Assembly: GCF_002115805.1 (NCBI RefSeq)
Contig: NZ_JFKC01000012.1
Coordinates: forward strand, 1-64,000
Source: Marivita geojedonensis
GTDB lineage: Bacteria > Pseudomonadota > Alphaproteobacteria > Rhodobacterales > Rhodobacteraceae
Direction of reading: 5' to 3'
DNA length: 64,000 bases
Part shown: positions 45,258-53,037 of the stretch, in pieces
How positions within the stretch are numbered: position 1 is the stretch's first letter
How the letters are laid out: each line of letters opens with the position of its first letter
Position numbers and translations under genes: made by a program
Notes under the pieces: generated by a model
Database searches by the model: none
What the model was told of the DNA's origin: nothing
The model's input: the letters and a program-made list of their open reading frames with translations, nothing else

Positions 45258-47098
45258 TCGGCAGCCTCGGTCTCTGTTGCGATAAACCCACCAGACTGGC
45301 GAGCCCAGAACCCTGCATATAGCCCGCCCTGCGCCAAAAGCGCGTCGTGCGCGCCTTCTTCGACGATCCGGCCCTGATCCATCACCAGGATCCGGTCCAT
45401 ATGCGCAATGGTCGACAGGCGGTGCGCAATGGCGATCACGGTCTTGCCCTCCATCATCCCGTAAAGCGTGTCCTGAATCGCCGCCTCGACCTCGGAATCC
45501 AGCGCGCTTGTTGCTTCATCCAAAAGCAGGATCGGCGCATCCTTGAGGATAACGCGTGCCAGCGTCACCCGTTGCCTCTGACCGCCAGAAAGCTTTACGC
45601 CCCGTTCCCCGACCTGTGCATCATAACCGGTTCGACCCTGCGGATCCTGTAGGTTCAGTATGAACTCATGGGCCTGTGCCTGACGCGTCGCCGCGATCAT
45701 TTCCGCCTCACTGGCATCCGGCCGCCCGTAAAGAATATTCTCGCGTACGGATCGGTGCAGCAGCGAACTGTCCTGCTGCACCATTCCAATGGCCATGCGC
45801 AGACTGTCCTGTGTCACCCTGGTGATATCCTGACCATCGATCAGGATGCGCCCGCTTTCCGGATCATAAAACCGCAACAGAAGCTTCACGAGAGTCGATT
45901 TTCCAGCCCCGGAGCGTCCAATAAGGCCAACTTTTTCTCCCGGTTGTATGGTCAGGCTGATTGCGTCCAGCCCGCCCGTTTCGCGGCCATAATGGTGTGA
46001 TAGAGACTGAATCTCGATCTTCCCCTGTGTAAGCGCCAAAGGTTTTGCCATCGGCTCGTCCACAAGAGTTATCGGTTGCGCGATGGTTTCCATTCCTTCG
46101 GCGACAACACCGAGCTGGCGGAAAAACGACGTGAGCGCCCACATGATCCAACCGGTCATTGCATTGAGCCGGAGCGTCAGCGCAGTCGCCGCCGCCACCA
46201 CACCCACGCTTGCCTGACCCTGCATCCAAAGCCAAAGCGCCCAACCCACAACGGACACGATCAGCAACCCGTTCAGCGTGACAAGCACCACGTCCATGAT
46301 CGTGAACAGCCGCATTTCGTATTGGAACGTACGGCGGGTGTTCTCGATGGCGTCCCGCGCATAGTCCAACTCCGCATCATTGTGCGCGAACATCTTGACC
46401 GAATGGATATTGGTGTAACTGTCTACAACCCGGCCAGTCACCTCGGACCGCGCGTCCGATGCCGCCTGAGAAGCAGGCCCGACCCGCTTTACCGTCCAGA
46501 CGACCAGCATCCCGTACAGGATGAGCCATCCAATCAGCGGGATCGCAAGTCGCGCATCCGCCTGTCCAAGCAGCACCAGCGCTCCGACGACGTAAGCCAG
46601 CGAAAAGGTAATTGCGTCGAAGACCTGAAACACGGCCTCGCCCGCTGCGGGAGGCGTCTGCATGATGCGGTTCGCTATGCGGCCCGCAAAATCGTTCTCG
46701 AACCATCCCACCGACTGCCGCAACACATGCTTGTACGCACGCCAACGGATCAGCGTCCCGAAATTTGGTAGAATCGTGTTGTTGAGCAGCAGAACATCCA
46801 GAGCCTGCAGGGCAGGCCTGATCAGCAGGATGAACACCGCCAAACCAACGAGCCATCCTCCGTAGGCGTCCCATACTGCTTCCGGGTCTCCGGCAAGGAT
46901 ATCGACAACCCAGCCCATCGCCCAGATCAGACCGATCTCGATTGTCGCAACAATGACTGACATGATCGTCGCGTAGACGAAGATCCGTTTGAACGGCTGC
47001 GCATAGTCGAGCAGGAACGGCAGCAGCCGAGAAGGCGGCGTGTCCTTCTCGTCATAAGGACCATAGGGATCGACCAGATTTTCAAAGAAGCGGAACAC
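45254..47098 (-). CDS. ABC exporter half-transporter (first of a pair)
   Basis: 614 residues with an N-terminal six-helix domain and a C-terminal ATPase domain: GRSGAGKSTLVKLLLRFYD, MVQQDSSLLHRSV, LSGGQRQRVTLARVI, LLLDEATSALDSE and IAIAHRLST. Both this and its partner have intact Walker B glutamates, unlike many asymmetric heterodimers. The likely start is GTG 47098 (FRFFENLVDPYGPYDEKD), preceded by AGGAGA; the longer in-frame extension has no family resemblance. The gene follows cca on the same strand with 140 bases between, including a hairpin just after the cca stop. Confidence 0.92.
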   Translation of the reverse strand: MFRFFENLVDPYGPYDEKDTPPSRLLPFLLDYAQPFKRIFVYATIMSVIVATIEIGLIWAMGWVVDILAGDPEAVWDAYGGWLVGLAVFILLIRPALQALDVLLLNNTILPNFGTLIRWRAYKHVLRQSVGWFENDFAGRIANRIMQTPPAAGEAVFQVFDAITFSLAYVVGALVLLGQADARLAIPLIGWLILYGMLVVWTVKRVGPASQAASDARSEVTGRVVDSYTNIHSVKMFAHNDAELDYARDAIENTRRTFQYEMRLFTIMDVVLVTLNGLLIVSVVGWALWLWMQGQASVGVVAAATALTLRLNAMTGWIMWALTSFFRQLGVVAEGMETIAQPITLVDEPMAKPLALTQGKIEIQSLSHHYGRETGGLDAISLTIQPGEKVGLIGRSGAGKSTLVKLLLRFYDPESGRILIDGQDITRVTQDSLRMAIGMVQQDSSLLHRSVRENILYGRPDASEAEMIAATRQAQAHEFILNLQDPQGRTGYDAQVGERGVKLSGGQRQRVTLARVILKDAPILLLDEATSALDSEVEAAIQDTLYGMMEGKTVIAIAHRLSTIAHMDRILVMDQGRIVEEGAHDALLAQGGLYAGFWARQSGGFIATETEAAE

Positions 47099-47214
47099 CG
47101 AACGGTCTCCTGGCAAATTCAACGGCCGGACAGCAACGGGCACAGATGCCCCCAGCCCGGAACGAAAGGTAAAGCAATGTTCGGTATTGTCCGTATGACA
47201 CCGCAACCCTAGCG

Positions 47215-47238
47215 CGGGTTTCTGTCAGAGGAAACCCG
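47215..47238 (-). terminator. Hairpin after cca
   Basis: CGGGTTTC and GAAACCCG form a perfect 8-bp stem with an 8-base loop directly after the cca stop codon on the minus strand. No clear T tract follows, so it may be partial termination or 3' end protection before the ABC exporter operon. Confidence 0.4.
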
Positions 47239-48384
47239 TCACTCAAGAAGGTCGGATTTCCCGAGTTGGAACTCCGACGCAATCCAGCGATCTTCGAGAG
47301 CGCGCAGCTTTTTTCCAAGCGCAACCCCTGAATAGGCTGGCATGAGGTCTCCGGGCTTAACGGGAAAGCTCGCCAGCGCCCCGGTCTTGGCCGCATCCAG
47401 AGAGCCCGGATCAAGCGGGCTCTCGAACATCGCGGCCCGCAAGAGAAGCACATCGCACGCAATGTCAGCGTTGTATCGGTAGCCAAGCTCTTTTGGACCT
47501 TCGTTCGATGAAATCAGTCTCTGATACTGCTCGATCCGGCGTTGCGCCTTCTTCGACAGTCGCAGCGCTGTGCCATCAAACACGCCCAGCGCAGCCAGAC
47601 GCCGCAGTGGATCGGCAGCCATGGATGCGCATTTCTCGAGGTGCACCAACGGGGCCAACGCCGTGTGAGAGGCACCAGACAGGACAAGCTGAAGAACGCC
47701 GGTCTGTGCCATAGACGCGATCGCTGGCGCCGGATCCGGTGCCGACAACAACTTCATGAGCTCCGCCCCCACACGTTCGCGGGACAGGCCGGAGAGTCCA
47801 TCCAGCTTGTCGGCTATGGCGGCCAAGGCCTCGGCGTCAAAGCCGTATTCCGGGTCTCCATACCAAGCGGCAAAACGAAAAAACCGAAGGATTCGCAAAT
47901 AATCCTCGGTGATCCGGTCATGCGCGTCGCCGATAAAACGGACACGCCGTGCCTCGAGGTCGGGCAATCCTCCCAGCGGGTCAATTACCGTGCCGTCCGC
48001 AGTGGCATAAAGCGCGTTCATCGTGAAGTCGCGACGTGCTGCATCTTCGGCAAGGTCGGTCGAAAAACGGACGATGGCGTACCGCCCATCTGTCTCCGTA
48101 TCCGCCCGAAAAGTCGTGACCTCATAACCCGTGCCGTCGCAGACAATCGTAATGGTTCCATGGTCGATGCCGGTGGGGACGGATTTCAATCCTGCGGCTT
48201 TTGCCAGCTCCTGAACAGTCTCCGGGGTGGCATCCGTTGAAATGTCCACATCCGTAACCGGAACCCCCATAAGCGCATTCCGAACGCATCCGCCGACAGC
48301 ATAGGCAACATGGCCCTCGACTGTCAGCGCAGCGAACACTGCCTGAGTGCCGTCGGAGTCCAGCCAGTCACCCGAAACCTTCAT
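47239..48384 (-). CDS. cca: CCA tRNA nucleotidyltransferase (poly(A) polymerase family)
   Basis: 381 residues of a class II nucleotidyltransferase. It has AYAVGGCVRNALMGVPVTDVDIST, the catalytic D-x-D, then TVTFRADTETDGRYAIVRF-like strands (GYEVTTFRADTETDG), DAARRDFTMNALYATADG, ARRVRFIGDAHDRITEDYLRILRFFRF, and ERVGAELMKLL. It adds or repairs the 3' CCA end of tRNAs. Its start ATG 48384 overlaps the Nudix gene stop by 4 bases. It is part of hslO-nudix-cca. Confidence 0.93.
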   Translation of the reverse strand: MKVSGDWLDSDGTQAVFAALTVEGHVAYAVGGCVRNALMGVPVTDVDISTDATPETVQELAKAAGLKSVPTGIDHGTITIVCDGTGYEVTTFRADTETDGRYAIVRFSTDLAEDAARRDFTMNALYATADGTVIDPLGGLPDLEARRVRFIGDAHDRITEDYLRILRFFRFAAWYGDPEYGFDAEALAAIADKLDGLSGLSRERVGAELMKLLSAPDPAPAIASMAQTGVLQLVLSGASHTALAPLVHLEKCASMAADPLRRLAALGVFDGTALRLSKKAQRRIEQYQRLISSNEGPKELGYRYNADIACDVLLLRAAMFESPLDPGSLDAAKTGALASFPVKPGDLMPAYSGVALGKKLRALEDRWIASEFQLGKSDLLE

Positions 48385-48977
48385 ACGCTCTCCATCCTCT
48401 GAGCCAGACCACGCAGGATACGCGCGGTGGCACCCCAGATGTAATACGGGCCAAAGGGAACGGTGTAGTAATGCCGCCGTGTGCCACGCCATCGCCGGGA
48501 CTGCACAGTAAACAGTGTTGAATCGGTAACATGTGCCAAGGGAACACGGAACGCTTCGGCCACTTCACCGGGCTCCGGAACAATGTCGAATGCGCGGTCA
48601 ATCCAACCGATCACCGGCGTCACCAAAAAGCCCGTCACCGTTTCATGCGAAGGCAGCGTTCCAAGAACATCTACGGTCTCACGCGGCAGTCCGACCTCTT
48701 CCTCCGCTTCACGCAACGCCGCGGCGATCACATCCGCATCGCCCTCATCCTGTTTTCCACCAGGAAAAGCAATCTGGCCGGGATGGTGTTTGAGTCGCGA
48801 TGACCGCTTGGTCAACAAAACGTCCGTCCTGCCACCTGTTGCGATGACAGGCACAAGAACACCCGCCGGACGAAGTTTGCGTCCGGCGGGCAGAACCACA
48901 TCAGGGTTCAGGTCAAAGTCGGACGAAGCGCCGCTGTTCTGCAATAACGCGGCCTCGATCCGTTTCCGGTCATTCAC
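48381..48977 (-). CDS. Nudix hydrolase, CoA pyrophosphatase type
   Basis: 198 residues. The Nudix box GGKQDEGDADVIAAALREAEEEVGL is complete, and the preceding LLTKRSSRLKHHPGQIAFPGG is the extra motif of CoA diphosphatases (NUDT7/NUDT8/YeaB). It would cleave CoA or related diphosphates into 3',5'-ADP and 4'-phosphopantetheine. The likely start is GTG 48977 (NDRKRIEAALLQN), overlapping the end of hslO by 8 bases; further upstream the frame is the shadow of hslO. Confidence 0.9.
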   Translation of the reverse strand: MNDRKRIEAALLQNSGASSDFDLNPDVVLPAGRKLRPAGVLVPVIATGGRTDVLLTKRSSRLKHHPGQIAFPGGKQDEGDADVIAAALREAEEEVGLPRETVDVLGTLPSHETVTGFLVTPVIGWIDRAFDIVPEPGEVAEAFRVPLAHVTDSTLFTVQSRRWRGTRRHYYTVPFGPYYIWGATARILRGLAQRMESV

Positions 48978-49959
48978 CCGACACCTCTTTTGCCTCGAAC
49001 CCGACCGTCGCGGGATCAAGATCATAGTGCGCTCCGCAGAACTGGCAGTCCGCTGTTACGCGACCCTCGTCGGTGGTCATCTTTTCGATATCCCGCGCGG
49101 AATAGATCGAGAGGCTTTGCCGCACCCGATCTTCTGAGCACGTACAGCCAAAACGCACCGGCAGAGCATCAAATACACGCGGGCCTTCTTCGTGGAACAG
49201 GCGGAATAACAGGTCTGTCGATGGCAGCGACGGACCAATCAGTTCCATGTCCTCAACCGTCGCGAGATGGAAATTCGCACGGGCCCAGTTCTCGCCTTCA
49301 TCGTCGTTCAGAAGATCTTCGGCCGCGAGCAATCCGCCTTCACCCGAACCGCCACCCTGAACATGCGGGGACGCCTTGGGCATGTGTTGAATCATGATGC
49401 CTCCGGCGCGCCAATGCTGGGCCACACCAGGTTCAGTCGACTGGCCAAAGCTCAGCGAGAATTTGGTGGGCAATTGTTCAGACTGCGCGAAATACGCTTC
49501 GGCACAGCTCGACAATGTGTTCCCAGTCAGCGGCGTGATCCCCTGATAGGGCTGCATGCCTTTGCCCTGATCCATCAGGATCGCGAAATACCCTTCTCCG
49601 ATCTGATCCATCGGAGCACCATCCGTGATCTTCTCACGATCAAAACTGGCATATGCCCGGATGCGCGCGGGTTCACCCTCAGCTTGAGGAGCATAGAAGT
49701 CCGTCGCGATCATCCGTACAGCGCCCTTCGACTGAACTTGAAGCGACAGCTTCCAGCGCAGCTTGATCGTCTGTCCGATCAACGCGGTCAGCAGGGCCAT
49801 TTCAGCCACCAGAGCCTCAACCGACGTCGGGTAGTTGTGCTGCTTGAGGATGCCGCTCAACACACCATCCAAACGGGCCACCCGGCCACGGATGTCCGAA
49901 CGGTCAAGTTGAAATGGCAGGACGGTGTCGTCCCAGGCGAGTTTCGATCCGAGTGTCAT
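48970..49959 (-). CDS. hslO: Redox-regulated chaperone Hsp33
   Basis: 329 residues. The N-terminal chaperone domain includes RGRVARLDGVLSGILKQHNYP and GKGMQPYQGITPLTGNTLSSCAEAYFAQSEQ. The C-terminal zinc switch has its four cysteines in FGCTCSEDRV and ADCQFCGAHY. Oxidation of these releases zinc and activates holdase function in the cytoplasm. ATG 49959 has AAGGAAATTCC before it. A near-perfect heat-shock promoter lies just upstream. It is the first gene of hslO-nudix-cca. Confidence 0.96.
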   Translation of the reverse strand: MTLGSKLAWDDTVLPFQLDRSDIRGRVARLDGVLSGILKQHNYPTSVEALVAEMALLTALIGQTIKLRWKLSLQVQSKGAVRMIATDFYAPQAEGEPARIRAYASFDREKITDGAPMDQIGEGYFAILMDQGKGMQPYQGITPLTGNTLSSCAEAYFAQSEQLPTKFSLSFGQSTEPGVAQHWRAGGIMIQHMPKASPHVQGGGSGEGGLLAAEDLLNDDEGENWARANFHLATVEDMELIGPSLPSTDLLFRLFHEEGPRVFDALPVRFGCTCSEDRVRQSLSIYSARDIEKMTTDEGRVTADCQFCGAHYDLDPATVGFEAKEVSGE

Positions 49960-49997
49960 GGAATTTCCTTGCTTGCCGCCCTCCGGCATGTTCGGGA

Positions 49998-50027
49998 CTA
50001 TATAAGCGAGGAACAGGCAGGTCCAAG
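49998..50027 (-). promoter_or_regulatory. Sigma-32-type promoter of hslO
   Basis: On the minus strand CTTG (50027-50024), a 17-base spacer, then CTTATATAG (50006-49998). This fits the alphaproteobacterial heat-shock consensus CTTG-N17/18-CYTATNTNNG very well. Transcription would start about 30 bases before the hslO ATG, and the -35 box lies under 20 bases from the start of the divergent Nudix gene. Confidence 0.65.
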
Positions 50028-50045
50028 GGGCAGAAAGGGTTTGGT

Positions 50046-50510
50046 ATGATGCGCAGGTTTGGCGAACCGCCTGAATCAGGTCGGACGTACACGCTTCGGA
50101 CAGGGGCATACGCAATTCTGCCTGTCGGTGACGGCCTCCTGCTCACCCATCAGGAGGCGCCGGAGCCGGAAGTGCAATTGCCCGGCGGTGGCGTCGATCC
50201 AGGCGAATCGCCGGTACAGGCCCTGATCCGCGAGGTATTCGAGGAAACCGGATGGCGGATCGCCCGCCCCACGCGTCTCGGTGCCTACCGCCGGTTCACT
50301 TATATGCCCGAATACGATCTCTGGGCCGAAAAACTTTGCCTGATCTACATGGCCCTTCCGGTCGTTCAGTATGGCGATCCGATTGAACCCGATCACACGG
50401 CCCTTTGGATGAGCATCCCAGAGGCTGCCGAAACACTGGCCAATACAGGTGACCGGGACTTCGTCCTGCGTTTTGCGTCACGCAATTCCGTATTCCAGAA
50501 GCGCGGCTGA
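50046..50510 (+). CDS. Nudix hydrolase (unspecified substrate)
   Basis: 154 residues with a complete Nudix box in PGGGVDPGESPVQALIREVFEETGW. It begins RRFGEPPESGRTYTLRTGAYAILPVGDGLLLTHQ and ends with EPDHTALWMSIPEAAETLANTGDRDFVLRF. The substrate is not apparent. Two adjacent ATG codons (50046 and 50049) are possible starts. It is divergent from hslO, and its 3' end overlaps the end of the response regulator-phosphatase gene on the other strand by 33 bases. Confidence 0.9.
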   Translation: MMRRFGEPPESGRTYTLRTGAYAILPVGDGLLLTHQEAPEPEVQLPGGGVDPGESPVQALIREVFEETGWRIARPTRLGAYRRFTYMPEYDLWAEKLCLIYMALPVVQYGDPIEPDHTALWMSIPEAAETLANTGDRDFVLRFASRNSVFQKRG

Positions 50511-51743
50511 TATATCGTCGTCATATTCCTGCCCGGCGCGCGTCTTGCGTTTCAGCCCGCTGTAGAGCGCATCGAGAAAATCCGGGCCCTTGGCCCCTGC
50601 CGGAATGGTCTGAATCAGCGCCAGCAGCCCAGCCTCGTCCAGCATGGTCCCGTCAGCAAGCACCGACTCGGTGAATCCGTCGGTGTAAAGCAGAACGCGA
50701 TCACCTGGATGAAGCCGGATCTCATGGTCCGCATAGGATGCTTCGTCGATCAGACCGATCGGCAACCCCCCCGCACCAAGGAAGTGCGCTTCACCGTTCC
50801 GCCTAAGAAGCAGAGGAGGAGGATGACCCGCCTGAACGAAACGTGCGATCCCGGTCCATTCACAGACATGCAGGTAGACCAGCGTCAGGTATTCCGTAAC
50901 ACCTTGCTGCCGAACAACCCGCCTATTCAACCTACCGGCCAACTCGCTTGGCGGAAGAAATGCGTAGCCGCTACCCTTGCGGGCAAGCGCGAGGTTTTCG
51001 TCGGGATATTCGGAACTCAGATACCCCGCCACACGCGCCGTCATCATCGCCGACGTAATTCCGTGCCCGGACACATCGAGACTGAACAGGCCGAAATCAC
51101 CGGACTCCACCCCGAACATCCCGGCGAGATCACCGCCCACATGGCCACAGGACTGCAATAGCAGGCTCACCCGGCTAGAGCCGAAAATCGCGCTGCGGAC
51201 AGGCATGAGAGATTGCTGCAGGATGCGCGCCTGCTGCAGATCCTTGTCGATCGAGGCGTGAATGCTTTGCAGTTCGGACAGAGTATCGGCAATCATCGCG
51301 TTCTTGGAACGCAACTCCTGCTCCATCGACAGGATCCGCGCGCCCGCATTGATCCGCGCGCGAAGCTCATCACCATTAACGGGCTTTGTCAGAAAATCGT
51401 CTGCGCCCGATTCAAGCCCCGAAGCCACTGCCGCCTTGTCCGACTTGGATGTCAGCAGAATGAAATACCCGTAAGTCTGACGGGCCGCGGCTCGGAAGGC
51501 CGCACAGAAATCCAGACCGCTCATTCCCGGCATCATCCAGTCGGAAATAATGAAATCGGGCTGGAAGCTGGCAGATATCTCCAGACCCTTTTCGCCGCTG
51601 TCTGCCTCAGCCACAACAAAGCCCCAACGCCTGAGCATCAGGATGAGGATCCGACGCTGTGCACGGCTGTCATCAACCACGAGAACGCGGCGGAATTGCA
51701 CCTGCTGCACATCGGGGAACGCAAAACGCGCGTCCTGTAACAT
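50478..51743 (-). CDS. Response regulator fused to PP2C/SpoIIE phosphatase (RbaY/RsbU-like)
   Basis: 421 residues. Receiver domain (about 18-138): VLVVDDSRAQRR, phosphoacceptor aspartate in FIISDWMMPGMSGLD, FILLTSKSD, FLTKPVNGDEL. A coiled linker follows, then a SpoIIE-type PP2C phosphatase (about 190-421): CGHVGGDLAGMFGV, FSLDVSGHGITSAMM, ARFVQAGHPPPLLLRRNG, DRVLLYTDGFTES. Such proteins dephosphorylate an anti-anti-sigma factor in partner switching; the layout matches RbaY of Rhodobacter capsulatus, which affects gene transfer agent production. The start is taken as ATG 51743; a TTG 33 bases upstream is in frame. A divergent Hpt gene may supply its phosphate. Confidence 0.9.
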   Translation of the reverse strand: MLQDARFAFPDVQQVQFRRVLVVDDSRAQRRILILMLRRWGFVVAEADSGEKGLEISASFQPDFIISDWMMPGMSGLDFCAAFRAAARQTYGYFILLTSKSDKAAVASGLESGADDFLTKPVNGDELRARINAGARILSMEQELRSKNAMIADTLSELQSIHASIDKDLQQARILQQSLMPVRSAIFGSSRVSLLLQSCGHVGGDLAGMFGVESGDFGLFSLDVSGHGITSAMMTARVAGYLSSEYPDENLALARKGSGYAFLPPSELAGRLNRRVVRQQGVTEYLTLVYLHVCEWTGIARFVQAGHPPPLLLRRNGEAHFLGAGGLPIGLIDEASYADHEIRLHPGDRVLLYTDGFTESVLADGTMLDEAGLLALIQTIPAGAKGPDFLDALYSGLKRKTRAGQEYDDDISAALLEYGIA

Positions 51744-51895
51744 AACCGCTTTACCAACCCATGCGTCGGCCCCCAAAGCGGTTTAGAGCCGGACCATTAA
51801 CAGCCGGTAAATCTGAGAATTCGAATGAAGCAGCGGCAGAGCGTTGCAGATTCTTAATCTTTTGCTGCTACCGATTCCCTCAAATGGAGGATTGC

Positions 51896-52228
51896 ATGAT
51901 TGACTGGGCGCGCGCGGCCGAATTGCGCAATGAAATCGGCACTGAGGATTTCGATGAAGTGGCAGAACTGTTCCTGATGGAGGTTGAAGATGCGCTTTCG
52001 CGTCTCGACGCCGCAAAGCATGAGCCGGAACAGATGCAGGAACTCATGCATTTCCTCAAAGGATCGGCACTCAACCTTGGTTTCTCCGACCTGTCCGACA
52101 TCTGTTCAGCTGCCGAATCTGACGCGGCTCAGGGATACATCACTGTCGATGTCGCGGCTCTGAAGGAGCTCTACAAACGTTCGCGCGCGTTTTTCGAAAC
52201 GGAATACACCCTGCGGTTCGCAGCCTAG
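51896..52228 (+). CDS. Histidine phosphotransfer (Hpt) domain protein
   Basis: 110 residues of a single Hpt four-helix bundle. The motif is MHFLKGSALNLGFSDLSDIC with the phospho-histidine at H52 (H-x-x-K-G-S-A). It opens IDWARAAELRNEIGTEDFDEV. Stand-alone Hpt proteins relay phosphate between a hybrid kinase and a response regulator. Here the divergent receiver-phosphatase (152 bases between starts) is the obvious partner. ATG 51896 has TGGAGGATTGC directly before it. Its stop overlaps the SDR gene on the other strand by 4 bases. Confidence 0.9.
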   Translation: MIDWARAAELRNEIGTEDFDEVAELFLMEVEDALSRLDAAKHEPEQMQELMHFLKGSALNLGFSDLSDICSAAESDAAQGYITVDVAALKELYKRSRAFFETEYTLRFAA

Positions 52229-53037
52229 ATGAACCGGTGCAGCGTTGCTGGGTCCGATCCGTCTGTCTGTTCACGTACCCGTGCGCGCAGCCGTTGCATT
52301 CCCGAAATCCAACGGTCCGTGTCCGCGGCACGCTGCGCGAAATAGGTATGCGCTTCGGGATGCGGCAGGATCAGGAACCGCCCCTCCTCAACCCCGGTCA
52401 ACGTCGCTTCGGCCACATCCTGAGGCGAAATCACTCCGTCCGGACGCGGCGTTTCTGGATCGTCATACCCCAGCAAAGGCGTAGCCACGTATAACGGGCA
52501 AACGACCGATACCTGAATCCCATCAGCGCCGTGTTCGATGGCCAGAGACTGTGCAAGGCTGACCGCCGCATGTTTGCTGGCGGAATACGCCGCGTCGCCA
52601 ATCTGCGACAGCACCCCGGCAGCTGAAGCCACATTCACCAGAACACCCGACCCGTGCTCAATCATCCGCGGCAACAGCAGACGGGATGCACGCAGATGCG
52701 CCATGACATGCAGATCCCAGCTTGACTGCCAATGCGCATCCGGGCGCGACGTCGGTCCGTCCGCTTCGCCCAGCGCGAATCCTGCATTTGAGAACAGCAT
52801 ATCGACGCGCCCTAGCCTGTCCAGCGCCGTCGACACCATGTCGGCAATCACGCCGGGGTCACGCAGATCACCGTGATGCGCAATGCCTCCGATCTCTTCG
52901 GCAATACTCCGGGCAGCAGCATCTGAAAGATCGCTGACCAGGACCCGAGCGCCACGCGCAGCGAGTCCTCGCGCCAAAGCGGCACCGATGCCCTGTCCGG
53001 CACCGGTAACAATCGCCGCCGCGCCCGCAAATCGCAT
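52225..53037 (-). CDS. Short-chain dehydrogenase/reductase
   Basis: 270 residues with the classical SDR layout: cofactor loop VTGAGQGIGAALARGLA, DGNAG-type segment MLFSNAGFALG, catalytic serine in VNVASAAGVLSQIGDAAYSASKHAAV with Tyr-x-x-x-Lys (YSASK), and VSVVCPLYVATPLL. An aspartate after the second strand (VLVSDLSD) suggests NAD preference. Substrate unknown. The start shares one base with the ilvA stop (TGATG), so it is coupled to ilvA. Confidence 0.9.
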   Translation of the reverse strand: MRFAGAAAIVTGAGQGIGAALARGLAARGARVLVSDLSDAAARSIAEEIGGIAHHGDLRDPGVIADMVSTALDRLGRVDMLFSNAGFALGEADGPTSRPDAHWQSSWDLHVMAHLRASRLLLPRMIEHGSGVLVNVASAAGVLSQIGDAAYSASKHAAVSLAQSLAIEHGADGIQVSVVCPLYVATPLLGYDDPETPRPDGVISPQDVAEATLTGVEEGRFLILPHPEAHTYFAQRAADTDRWISGMQRLRARVREQTDGSDPATLHRFI

